A stretch of DNA of 41,056 nt from Pseudoalteromonas denitrificans DSM 6059. GTDB taxonomy: Bacteria; Pseudomonadota; Gammaproteobacteria; Enterobacterales; Alteromonadaceae. The notes under the pieces were generated by a model. That model searched no databases and had not been told where the DNA came from. It was given only the letters and a program-made list of their open reading frames with translations. The position numbers were made by a program, and so were the translations under genes. Positions 15,676 to 24,673 of this stretch are shown piece by piece (within the stretch, counting starts at the first letter, position 1; every line of letters starts with the position of its first letter). The stretch is from contig NZ_FOLO01000052.1 in the NCBI RefSeq assembly GCF_900112265.1, forward strand, positions 1-41,056. The letters are read 5' to 3'.

Positions 15676-17856
15676 ATGACTCGAGAAAAAATAGCAATTT
15701 TAGGTGGTGGTGTCTCAGCAATGACTGCGGCTTTTTACTTAACAGATCAAGATGATTGGCAAGATAAATATGATATAACCGTTTATCAAATGGGATGGCG
15801 CATTGGTGGTAAAGGGGCCAGTGGTCGCAACCCTGATTATGCACAACGCATTGAAGAGCATGGCTTACATATTTGGTTTGGGTTTTATGATAATGGCTTT
15901 AGTACGATTCAAAAAGCATATCAGTTATTAGAACGACCAGATGGTGCTCCTTTGCAAACATGGCAAGATGCATTTAAACCACATAGCTATATTGCATTGG
16001 AAGAATTTATTGAAAATAAATGGCAAACTTGGCCTATTGAATTTCCAACAAATGATCTGGTTCCAGGTCAAATGGGTGATGAGCTCGATATTTGGGACTT
16101 ATTTCGAACGGCTTATATGTGGATAAAACATTTTTTATCTGAATTACGCAAAGAAGCGACAGAGCATAGGTTATTAGAAAAAGATGACGACGATGATGAT
16201 GATTCTTGGTTAGAAAAGGTTGCCAGTTTTATAAAAGTTGAAAGTTTAGAACTTGTGGATGATGTTAAAGATTCTATTGAGCATTTAGAGACATTTCTTA
16301 AACAGCTTCCGAGTAAACTCCAAGATAGAAATCTAGAAGATCATAATGCCGTTAAATTTTTACTAAAAAGATTAAGACGTTGGATTATTAGTGAATTTAA
16401 TGAGTTATTAGATGAAAATGATGAGATAAGGCGGTTATTTATTTCGGCCGATTTGGGCTTAACTATTTTAATAGGCATGTTAGAGGACGATGTATTTGAG
16501 CATGGTTTTAATGTCATTAATAATTATGATTACAAACAATGGCTACGTAAGAATGGTGCAAATGAAAAATATACCGTTAATTCTGCACCTGTAAGGGGTT
16601 TTTATGACTTGGTTTTTGCCTATGAACAGGGGGATTTTGAAAAACCAAATATTGAGGCGGGAACAATCATCCGTAGCATGATGCGCATTGCACTCAATTA
16701 TAAAGGTGCCATTATGTGGAAAATGCAAGCGGGCATGGGAGATACTATATTCACACCATATTATCAAGCGCTTGAAGCCAGAGGTGTGAAATTTGAATAT
16801 TTCAATAAAGTAGAAAATATTACAGCTGAACAAGGTAGCGTAGAGCAAATATTAATTACAGAGCAAGTGGCGCTTAAAACGGATATTACAAATTATGACC
16901 CATTAGTAAACGTTCCAGTGAAAGGCTATGACTTACCATTGGCATGTTGGCCTGATCGGCCTAATTATTCACAAATAAATACCGAACAAGCAGAGTTGTT
17001 ACAGCAAAATAATATCAATCTTGAGTCTTTTTGGAGTAATTGGCCTCAAGTATATCAAAATCATTTTGGTCAGGCATTACCGCAAAAAATATTACAAAAA
17101 GGCATTGATTTTGACAAAGTTATTTTTGGCATTTCTGTTGGTTCTTTACCACATCTTTGTTCAGATCTTTTAGCACACAGCCCAGGTTTAAAAACAATGA
17201 GCGATAAAATTAAAACCGTTGTCACTCAGGCATATCAAATTTGGGGTGATAAAACTTTAGATGAGTTAGGTTGGGAATATACACCAGATACTGGTGAAGA
17301 ACCTGTTTTAAGCGGTTTTGTTGAACCCTTTGATACCTGGGCTTCTATGGATCAACTAATTGATAAAGAAACTTGGCCTGTTGCACTTGAACCTAAAAAC
17401 ATTGCATATTTTTGTAGTGCTATGCCTATCAGTGTTTTTCCACCTAAGGAGGACCATCAATTTCCTGTAGAATGTAAATTAGCCGTAAAAAATAATGCGA
17501 TAGGTAATCTAACAAACTCTATCTATAATTTATGGACTAAGGTTGCTGAACCAAGTGAGTTCGATTGGTCAATTTTAATTGATCCAGATAACCAACAGGG
17601 AATCGAGCGGTTTGATAGTCAATTTTGGCGAGCAAATATAGACCCATCTGAGCAATATGTCATGTCAGTTACAAATAGTAGCCAATACCGACTTGCAACA
17701 GATAATACAGGGTTCGATAATTTTTATATTACAGGAGATTGGATACAAACAGGCCTGAATATTGGCTGTGTTGAAGCTGCAACTATGGCTGGTATGCAAA
17801 CATCTCAATCTATTTGCGGATACCCAAAATATATTTCTGGCGAAAAGGACTTTTAA
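15676..17856 (+). CDS. FAD-dependent oxidoreductase, amine-oxidase/phytoene-desaturase fold
   Basis: This 726-residue flavoprotein starts with an FAD-binding Rossmann motif, KIAILGGGVSAMTAAFYLTD, continues MGWRIGGKGASGRN (the GG-doublet that follows it in this superfamily), and closes with the typical C-terminal FAD block FYITGDWIQTGLNIGCVEAA. It is much longer than classical phytoene desaturases (about 500 residues). The extra part includes a charged, probably helical insertion around a run of seven aspartates (Asp170-Asp176). There is no signal peptide, so it is cytoplasmic. The fold is known to oxidise or desaturate amines, carotenoids, squalene derivatives and similar hydrophobic compounds; which of these applies here cannot be read. 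It is tightly linked to the ADC-fold gene and followed by a TonB-dependent receptor. HpnE-like naming would be over-annotation without hopanoid genes in sight. Confidence 0.8.
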   Translation: MTREKIAILGGGVSAMTAAFYLTDQDDWQDKYDITVYQMGWRIGGKGASGRNPDYAQRIEEHGLHIWFGFYDNGFSTIQKAYQLLERPDGAPLQTWQDAFKPHSYIALEEFIENKWQTWPIEFPTNDLVPGQMGDELDIWDLFRTAYMWIKHFLSELRKEATEHRLLEKDDDDDDDSWLEKVASFIKVESLELVDDVKDSIEHLETFLKQLPSKLQDRNLEDHNAVKFLLKRLRRWIISEFNELLDENDEIRRLFISADLGLTILIGMLEDDVFEHGFNVINNYDYKQWLRKNGANEKYTVNSAPVRGFYDLVFAYEQGDFEKPNIEAGTIIRSMMRIALNYKGAIMWKMQAGMGDTIFTPYYQALEARGVKFEYFNKVENITAEQGSVEQILITEQVALKTDITNYDPLVNVPVKGYDLPLACWPDRPNYSQINTEQAELLQQNNINLESFWSNWPQVYQNHFGQALPQKILQKGIDFDKVIFGISVGSLPHLCSDLLAHSPGLKTMSDKIKTVVTQAYQIWGDKTLDELGWEYTPDTGEEPVLSGFVEPFDTWASMDQLIDKETWPVALEPKNIAYFCSAMPISVFPPKEDHQFPVECKLAVKNNAIGNLTNSIYNLWTKVAEPSEFDWSILIDPDNQQGIERFDSQFWRANIDPSEQYVMSVTNSSQYRLATDNTGFDNFYITGDWIQTGLNIGCVEAATMAGMQTSQSICGYPKYISGEKDF

Positions 17857-17866
17857 GTCTATATTT

Positions 17867-17903
17867 GTTATATGCGATATTTGAATAATGCATCGCATAT
17901 AAC
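17867..17903. terminator. 12-bp perfect hairpin between oxidoreductase and receptor genes
   Basis: Arms GTTATATGCGAT (17867-17878) and ATCGCATATAAC (17892-17903) are exact complements with a 13-base loop, 10 bases after the oxidoreductase stop. It lacks a proper T tract (TTATCTT follows), so it may act as a weak terminator, an mRNA-stabilising stem or an operator that lowers expression of the receptor and signalling genes relative to the two enzymes. Confidence 0.55.
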
Positions 17904-17968
17904 TTATCTTAATGTATTTAAATAATAAAATGGTCTAGCCTCGGTCATTTTATATTGCGAGGGATCCC

Positions 17969-20227
17969 GTGAAAACAACATCACTCATAATGCTATCGTG
18001 TTTTATTTTCCCAAATTTTCTTTTTTCAGCTCAGAGTAAAGATGATATTAAAGAAATTGAAGTCATAGAAGTAAAGGCACAAAAAAGATTACAAAATATA
18101 AATGATGTTGCTATTTCCATTACAGCACTTGATGGTAAGTCACTCTCAGATCAAAATATTAAAGATACAACGGCATTATCAGGGCAAGCCGTAAACTTTA
18201 AAATTACTCAAAATGCAGCTGAAGGCACACCACCGGCGATTAATATTCGAGGTGTTGGGAGCATGGATTATAATACTTCAACCACCTCCCCTGTTGGTGT
18301 ATATGTCGATAATGTTGCGGGAGGTTCCGCTAATTCTCAGTTGGTTAATTTATATGATATTGACTCTATTGAAATATTAAGAGGCCCACAAGGTACTTTG
18401 TTTGGTCGTAATACGACAGGTGGCGCTGTGCTTATTAATACGAAGCGTCCAACAAAAGAGTTTTCAGGTTACGTCACCGCGGGTATAGCTCAGCGCAGCC
18501 AATTTAAACTTGAAGGTGCTATTAACTTACCTGTAAATGAAAATATCTATACGCGTTTAGCTATTAATCACCAAGAGTATGATTACTCAGTTAAAAATTT
18601 ATTTGATTTGGCGCCAAAAGCTAAAATGGAACAAACACATGGGCGTCTCTCTGTTTTAGCTGATTATGATAATTTAGAAATTTTTGCCAAAGTGCATATA
18701 GAGTCTTGGGACGGCATAGTACAGCCAGTAGGTAATATAGGTGTGTATAAACACGTGAATGGTAATAAGGTGTTATGTACACCGAGTGAAGCTGCTTCAG
18801 GCATATGTGCAGACTCTTTTGGCTTTAATGATGGTTCCAATGATTTTTATGATGTTGCAGTTAATAATAATATTAATAATGATAGCCCACATAAAACAGA
18901 CAGTTGGGGAACTGATTTAAATATCAATTATCAATTGTCAAATAATAGCTACCTTGTGAGTATCAGCAGTTTTAACACTTTAGATAGAGTACACTTTTTT
19001 AATAGTGATGGCAGTCCTGCTGGTTTAGTTGAAGGTGGACAAGATGTATATACGGATGTTTACTCTCAGGAATTGCGTTACCACCTAGACCTTGATGATA
19101 CTTATGTTATTTTTGGTGCATATTATTTAGATGAATCATTAACACAAGATAACTTTATTGATTTATTTAGAGATTTTAGATCTGTAGATTCATTATTTGG
19201 CAATGCGGTTAAGTTTTTTTATGATAATAAAATACAAACTGACGTTTGGGCCGCGTTTGCTAATTTAGATTATGATTTTAATGATAAAACGAGTCTTTCT
19301 ACAGGGGTGCGTTTTAGCAAAGAAAATATAGCGTATCGAGCTATAGGAAGTGTTAATACTTCTTCTCAAGTTAATGATCAAATAGGGGGTACAGGGCCTG
19401 CTTGGGATGTAAATGGTAAAATTAATGATGACAATGTATCTGGTAAATTAGCAATAAATCATGTTTTATCTCAAAACTTAACCGCATTTATCAGTTATTC
19501 CCGGGGCTATAAAAGTGGCGGTTATAATGGTGCAATTATAACGTCATTAGAAGAAGCACAGCGAAATGATTATGGATCTGAAACCCTTGATGCTTTTGAA
19601 TTAGGAAGTCGAATACACTGGGACGATAATAACGCTTATTTATATTTAGCTTTATTTAATTATGATTATCAAGATCAGCAGGTATTTATGAACCAGGCGG
19701 CAGTTTCCCCTACAGCCCCACCTATTCAACTTTTAGATAATGTAGGTGAGTCAAACTTATATGGCGCAGAAGCTGAGCTAAAGTGGCAGTTAACGCCTAA
19801 TTTTAATATGCAATTAGGGATCGGATATTTACCAGAAGCAAATTTAGAAGCGTTTGTAGATGCCCAAGGAAAAACCATTACTGATAATCGCTTACCCTTC
19901 ACTTCAAAATGGAATGTAAATGGATTTATAGAGTATGTTCAGCCATTAAGTAATGCTGAACTGTTATTTCAGCTTAATTTTGATTATCAATCCGAGTTTT
20001 ACTTTGATCAAAACCAAAATGCATATGCAAAACAACAAGATTATGCTTTATTTAATGCACGCATCGCTTATGAACAAGAAGACTGGACGATTGCGCTTTG
20101 GGGTAAAAATATTACAGATGAAGAGCATAGCAATTTAAAGTTTGATTTAACTGCGTTGCTTGGCATGTTGCAAGATTTTAAAGGTGACGCGCGTCAATTT
20201 GGTTTAGATGTGAGCTATGCTTTTTAA
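17969..20227 (+). CDS. TonB-dependent outer-membrane receptor
   Basis: This 752-residue outer-membrane protein has a signal peptide (LIMLSCFIFPNFLFSAQS) and a TonB-box-like EIEVIEVKAQK. The plug domain carries INIRGVGSMDYNTSTTSPVG and the hallmark LRGPQGTLFGRNTTGGAV. A 22-strand-type beta barrel follows and ends in VSYAF, with the C-terminal Phe needed for barrel assembly. The GTG start has an ideal GAGGG site 5 bases upstream. The family imports ferric siderophores, cobalamin, sugars or other large or scarce compounds. The plug sequence resembles the broad group of marine receptors with unassigned substrates, and no Fur box or siderophore gene is seen. Its place between two catabolic-type enzymes and a sensor kinase suggests uptake of the compound those enzymes handle, which is inference. 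Confidence 0.93.
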   Translation: MKTTSLIMLSCFIFPNFLFSAQSKDDIKEIEVIEVKAQKRLQNINDVAISITALDGKSLSDQNIKDTTALSGQAVNFKITQNAAEGTPPAINIRGVGSMDYNTSTTSPVGVYVDNVAGGSANSQLVNLYDIDSIEILRGPQGTLFGRNTTGGAVLINTKRPTKEFSGYVTAGIAQRSQFKLEGAINLPVNENIYTRLAINHQEYDYSVKNLFDLAPKAKMEQTHGRLSVLADYDNLEIFAKVHIESWDGIVQPVGNIGVYKHVNGNKVLCTPSEAASGICADSFGFNDGSNDFYDVAVNNNINNDSPHKTDSWGTDLNINYQLSNNSYLVSISSFNTLDRVHFFNSDGSPAGLVEGGQDVYTDVYSQELRYHLDLDDTYVIFGAYYLDESLTQDNFIDLFRDFRSVDSLFGNAVKFFYDNKIQTDVWAAFANLDYDFNDKTSLSTGVRFSKENIAYRAIGSVNTSSQVNDQIGGTGPAWDVNGKINDDNVSGKLAINHVLSQNLTAFISYSRGYKSGGYNGAIITSLEEAQRNDYGSETLDAFELGSRIHWDDNNAYLYLALFNYDYQDQQVFMNQAAVSPTAPPIQLLDNVGESNLYGAEAELKWQLTPNFNMQLGIGYLPEANLEAFVDAQGKTITDNRLPFTSKWNVNGFIEYVQPLSNAELLFQLNFDYQSEFYFDQNQNAYAKQQDYALFNARIAYEQEDWTIALWGKNITDEEHSNLKFDLTALLGMLQDFKGDARQFGLDVSYAF

Positions 20228-20266
20228 ATACTTTTCATTTTTCAATTAATTTTAATAGGATAAATA

Positions 20267-23200
20267 TTGCTAAAAAAGTTATCTAATCTGAAAGTTGTGA
20301 TTTTTTGTTTAATAAATATCTTTAATAGTTTTTATGCGGCTAGTGAAGATCATTTACCCTTATTTTATATGAGTGATATTTCAAACCTTAATATCAGTGA
20401 AAAAATTGCATATTACCAACTTGATAATGAAAGCCTTCCTATTAATAAGTCGCATATCTCTCCATGGTTAAAAACACTAAATAAACATGGGACTACTAAT
20501 GTATTTGGTGACAAATATATCGCTGTATTTTCAGTTCATAATAATACAAAAGAAAATAACTGGTTTATTTACCCTTATGGCTCTGTGGTCGAAAATATTG
20601 AAATTCATTCTTATCAAGGTGATATGCATCATAAAGAAACGACAGGTTATAACCATAATGATAATCTCAATTTTCACTATGGCAATAGCGTGGTACTTGA
20701 ACCAAATACGACAAGTACAATTATTGTATTGTTTGAAAGTCAGTTTTTTTTCGCCCCTATAAAATTAATCTTATCTCCTGAGCAGCAGGCTAAATCAGAT
20801 AAAGAATTAGAAAATGTTATTTTATTACTGTGTTTAGGCGTTGCTTTAGCGCTGAGTATTTATAACTTATTTATTTTTATAGGTAGTGGCGAGCGCATGT
20901 ATTTATTTTATGCGCTTGCGACCTTCTGTTATATGTGGGGGTGGATGCATGTATTTGGTGTATTAGAGCTCATTTCAGGTAAGTTATATCCATATTGGTT
21001 AATGCCACCTTTTTTACTTGGGGCCATGTTCACCGCATACTTTGCAATTGACTTTTTAAATTTAAAAAACCATTACCCGAAATTAAATAAAACACTTCAT
21101 GGTATTGCCATTTTCTCTCTTATTTCAGTTCCTTTTGCATTTTACTCTCCTGCGATAGGGCTTATTCTTGCCTCTATTGGCACTGGACTCATTCTAACTA
21201 TGGGATTGATTGCAGGGATTATTTCTTGGAAAAATGGCTATGTGCCTGCTAAATATTTTGCACTTGCGTTTTTAACCTTAGTTTTACCTAATATGGTAGG
21301 CAACTTGATTAATCTTGGGTTATTACCAGGAATTAACGTCAATATTTATTTACTGGGTTTGTTAGGTAATACGATTGATAGTTTATTACTCGCTTTTGCT
21401 TTGGCTGAAAAAGTACGCGTGACGAATGCTGAGAATTTGGATTTAACACAAAACCTAGAAAAAAAAGTTTCACTACGTACAAATGAGCTGAAAAAAGCGA
21501 CTCTAAAAGCTGAAAAAGCGACAAATGCAAAATCAGACTTTTTAGCAAAAATGAGTCATGAGATAAGAACTCCCATGAATGCGGTTATAGGATTGAGTCG
21601 TTTGGCTTTAAAAACACCTCTAACAATACAGCAAAAAGACTATGTTGAAAAAATACTTGACTCTGGTGAGTCTTTATTAGGTTTGATAAATGATATTTTA
21701 GATTTTTCTAAAATAGAGGCCGGTAAATTGGCGATAGAAAATAGGCCTTTTGAGCTACATAAACTATTAAGACGCGCAGTCAATTTAAGTGCAATTAGTG
21801 CGCATGGAAAAGGACTTGAACTAATTACAGATATCGCACCGAATATTCCACCTGTATTAATTGGGGACCCTCTTAGGCTACAACAAATTATCGTTAATTT
21901 AGTTAACAATGCGGTTAAATTTACAGAAAAAGGCAGTATCTGCATTAAAATAGAGTTAAAAGCGTTTCTAGATTCCAAAATTACATTATTTTGTTCGGTG
22001 ATTGACACTGGCATTGGAATGGATGAAACACAGCAAAACCGTATGTTTCAAACATTTTCACAGGCAGATGAGTCTGTGACTAGAAAGTATGGGGGTACGG
22101 GGCTTGGTTTATCAATTTGTAAGCAGCTATGTGAATTGATGGGTGGCGATATAGGTGTACAAAGTGAGTTAAAAAAAGGGTCTACTTTTTATTTTACGGT
22201 AGAAGTTCAAAAATCAGAACAAAAGGCAGCTATACTTTCTATAGATAGAGACAAAATTGCAAAATTAAAAGTATTAGTGGTAGATGATATGGGACTGGCT
22301 AGGAGTGTTATTGTAGAGCTTTTGGCTGAGCTTGGGATCCGGGCAGATCAAGTTGATAACGGTTTAGACTCGATTGAAATGGTGAAACAAAAAGTTAATG
22401 AAAATAATCCATATGACCTTGTTTTCATGGATTGGAGAATGCCAGGGATGGATGGAATTGAAGCGTCACGACATATTCATAATAACTGCCAGGCACAACT
22501 ACCCCATATTTTAATGGTATCGGCTTATGATCGAGAGGAAATAAGTGCAGAGTTTGATGTCGATATTATAAAAGAGTTTATAGAAAAACCAATAAACCAA
22601 TCTTCACTTGTTGACGCAATTACGAATGTATTAGTCGATGAAATAGACTCACTAAATGAAATTGATAATGAATTAGAAAATATCCCCGATTTCTCTTCAT
22701 CACATATCTTATTAGTAGAAGATAATGCTATAAATCGTCAGGTTGCAATGGGGTTTTTACAAGATACCAATGTTAAAATTGATATTGCTGAAAATGGAAA
22801 AATAGCCTTAGAGAAACTTCAACTATGTGAATATGATCTTGTTTTGATGGATATTCAAATGCCGGTAATGGATGGCCTTACGGCGATGAAAGAAATAAAT
22901 AATAGTTTAAAGCTAAATAAACCTCCTGTTATTGCAATGACAGCACATGCGATGCCTGCAGATATCGTACGCAGTAAAAAAGCGGGTATGTTAGACCATA
23001 TTAGCAAACCCATTGACCCTGATTTATTGTTTAATACCTTGGCTAAATATTTAGAAATTGTTACTACAATACCCTTCCCTACTTTTGTACAAGAAATAAA
23101 ATTAAACACTGCATCATCAAATAATACTTTGGTGATGCAAAAACTAGACAAAATAAAAAGCATAGACGCTTACCATGCATTAGGAAATATGAATGGTAGA

Positions 23201-23740
23201 ACAGAGCTATATTTCAGTTTGATAAAAGATTTTATTAAACAACAACAAGAATGTATTACACAACTTGAGCCTTTGTTTTTAGGTAAAAAATCAAATGAAA
23301 TATACCTAGTTATTCATTCATTGAAGTCAAATTCCGCTTACTTAGGTGCTTATGAATTATCTCAATTATGTGAAAAATTCGAGAGTTCATTAGGGAGAGG
23401 TTTGTGGGAACATGGAGAACTCAAATCTGTTGAAGAACAGCTAAAACAACTGCTATTAGATTTATCGGATATTTTTACTCAAGAAACCACAAGCGAAACA
23501 AACGCTATATTTTCAGAAGCTAAATTAAAGCAGGATTTAGAGCAAATAATGCTTCTATTACAAGCATCAGACTTCAGCGTAGAAGAACAGCTTAGTTTGT
23601 TAAAAGATATGTGTGCTAATACTGAATACTTTAAAGTAATTGAATATATTATTCAGTGTGTTGATGATATTGAGTTTGAAAATGCAGCAAAAGCAACAAC
23701 TGAGTTATTAAACGATCTTGATGTGGTGCAGTATGAATAG
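20267..23740 (+). CDS. 7TMR-DISM hybrid histidine kinase with two receiver domains and HPT
   Basis: This 1157-residue inner-membrane sensor kinase starts with a signal segment and a periplasmic 7TMR-DISM extracellular domain (about residues 25-180). Seven transmembrane helices follow (about 180-380), then a coiled linker. HisKA has phospho-acceptor His431 in AKMSHEIRTPMNAVIGLS, and the ATPase domain shows NLVNNAVKFTEKG, DTGIGM and GGTGLGLSI. Receiver 1 has Asp722 in VFMDWRMPGMDG and receiver 2 has Asp862 in VLMDIQMPVMDG. The C-terminal HPT domain has His1017 in VIHSLKSNSAYLG. All phosphorelay residues are present, so the full His-Asp-His-Asp route is possible. The TTG start has an AGGA site 6 bases upstream. 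DISM ectodomains resemble carbohydrate-binding folds, so a periplasmic ligand is expected. It is 39 bases after the receptor gene and overlaps the next response regulator, which makes that protein the probable output. Confidence 0.95.
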   Translation: MLKKLSNLKVVIFCLINIFNSFYAASEDHLPLFYMSDISNLNISEKIAYYQLDNESLPINKSHISPWLKTLNKHGTTNVFGDKYIAVFSVHNNTKENNWFIYPYGSVVENIEIHSYQGDMHHKETTGYNHNDNLNFHYGNSVVLEPNTTSTIIVLFESQFFFAPIKLILSPEQQAKSDKELENVILLLCLGVALALSIYNLFIFIGSGERMYLFYALATFCYMWGWMHVFGVLELISGKLYPYWLMPPFLLGAMFTAYFAIDFLNLKNHYPKLNKTLHGIAIFSLISVPFAFYSPAIGLILASIGTGLILTMGLIAGIISWKNGYVPAKYFALAFLTLVLPNMVGNLINLGLLPGINVNIYLLGLLGNTIDSLLLAFALAEKVRVTNAENLDLTQNLEKKVSLRTNELKKATLKAEKATNAKSDFLAKMSHEIRTPMNAVIGLSRLALKTPLTIQQKDYVEKILDSGESLLGLINDILDFSKIEAGKLAIENRPFELHKLLRRAVNLSAISAHGKGLELITDIAPNIPPVLIGDPLRLQQIIVNLVNNAVKFTEKGSICIKIELKAFLDSKITLFCSVIDTGIGMDETQQNRMFQTFSQADESVTRKYGGTGLGLSICKQLCELMGGDIGVQSELKKGSTFYFTVEVQKSEQKAAILSIDRDKIAKLKVLVVDDMGLARSVIVELLAELGIRADQVDNGLDSIEMVKQKVNENNPYDLVFMDWRMPGMDGIEASRHIHNNCQAQLPHILMVSAYDREEISAEFDVDIIKEFIEKPINQSSLVDAITNVLVDEIDSLNEIDNELENIPDFSSSHILLVEDNAINRQVAMGFLQDTNVKIDIAENGKIALEKLQLCEYDLVLMDIQMPVMDGLTAMKEINNSLKLNKPPVIAMTAHAMPADIVRSKKAGMLDHISKPIDPDLLFNTLAKYLEIVTTIPFPTFVQEIKLNTASSNNTLVMQKLDKIKSIDAYHALGNMNGRTELYFSLIKDFIKQQQECITQLEPLFLGKKSNEIYLVIHSLKSNSAYLGAYELSQLCEKFESSLGRGLWEHGELKSVEEQLKQLLLDLSDIFTQETTSETNAIFSEAKLKQDLEQIMLLLQASDFSVEEQLSLLKDMCANTEYFKVIEYIIQCVDDIEFENAAKATTELLNDLDVVQYE

Positions 23741-24650
23741 AAAGCAAAGAGTTTTGATCATTGATGATGAAAAAGCCAATCTTAAAATTTTGAGTGGTGT
23801 TTTAAAAAATGATGTTGAAGTGATGCTTGCTAAAAATGGTGAACTTGGTTTTTGTAAAGCAGTTGAATTAAAGCCGGATCTTATTTTATTAGATGTAATA
23901 ATGCCTGAAGTCGACGGCTTTGAGGTAATAATAAAGCTTAAAAACGATGTGAGAACTTGTGCTATACCTGTTATTTTTGTTACTGGAGAATTGGGCGTTC
24001 GCCAAGAGGAAAAAGGGCTAGAGCTTGGGGCTTGTGATTATATTCAAAAACCCTTTCATGTTGAGATTTTAAAAGCACGTGTAAAGCTACACTTAAAAAT
24101 GGCAAAACAAAGAGAGTTATTAGAAAAACTGGCCAACATTGATCCTTTAACGACAATTGCTAATAGGCGTTTATATGATCAAGTATTTGATATTGAATGG
24201 ACGCGATCGATAAAAGAGCAAACCATTTTTTCATTGATTGTGATTGATTTGGACGATTTTAAAAAATATAACGATTTTTATGGTCATGCTGCTGGAGATC
24301 TAGCTCTTGAAAAAGTAGCTAATGCTATTGCAAATAACTTAACACGACCTAGGGATTTTATTGCTAGATATGGGGGGGAAGAATTTGTCGCTTTATTACC
24401 TGATACGCGCTCTGATTGTGCTTTTAACATTATGCAAATGTGCTTAAAAGCTGTAGAAGATTTAGAACTGCCTCATGAAGCATCAATGGATCATGAATAC
24501 TTAACTGTGAGCCTTGGTGGTGTGAGCTATTTACCTATAATTGAAAGTTGTCAGGATACATTATTAAAGCTTGCTGATGATATGTTATTGCAGGCAAAAG
24601 TAAATGGTAAAAATCAAATTGTATGGCAAAATTGCGTTAAGGATGACTAA
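23733..24650 (+). CDS. Response regulator with GGDEF output (diguanylate cyclase)
   Basis: This 305-residue protein has an N-terminal receiver (phospho-acceptor Asp54 in LILLDVIMPEVDGFE; the acidic pair is in LIIDDEK) and a C-terminal GGDEF domain. The active-site motif is intact as GGEEF (residues 214-218). An RxxD inhibitory site, RPRD (205-208), sits at the standard five-residue distance, so an active, product-inhibited c-di-GMP synthase is expected. ATG 23733 was chosen; it overlaps the end of the kinase gene by 8 bases, which indicates translational coupling, and the frame before it is only a short TTG extension. The HPT of the upstream kinase is the natural phosphodonor (inference). c-di-GMP would link sensing of the substrate to surface attachment or motility. 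Confidence 0.95.
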   Translation: MNRKQRVLIIDDEKANLKILSGVLKNDVEVMLAKNGELGFCKAVELKPDLILLDVIMPEVDGFEVIIKLKNDVRTCAIPVIFVTGELGVRQEEKGLELGACDYIQKPFHVEILKARVKLHLKMAKQRELLEKLANIDPLTTIANRRLYDQVFDIEWTRSIKEQTIFSLIVIDLDDFKKYNDFYGHAAGDLALEKVANAIANNLTRPRDFIARYGGEEFVALLPDTRSDCAFNIMQMCLKAVEDLELPHEASMDHEYLTVSLGGVSYLPIIESCQDTLLKLADDMLLQAKVNGKNQIVWQNCVKDD

Positions 24651-24673
24651 TCTATGCTAAAAAGTGCATCATT

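Noticed and set aside
15676..17856. Hydroxysqualene dehydroxylase (HpnE) or carotenoid desaturase
   Set aside because: Only the general fold matches. The protein is about 200 residues too long, and no hopanoid or carotenoid genes are in the window.
17969..20227. Siderophore receptor under iron control
   Set aside because: No Fur-box-like sequence, siderophore synthesis gene or ABC iron transporter is visible nearby; the substrate was left open.
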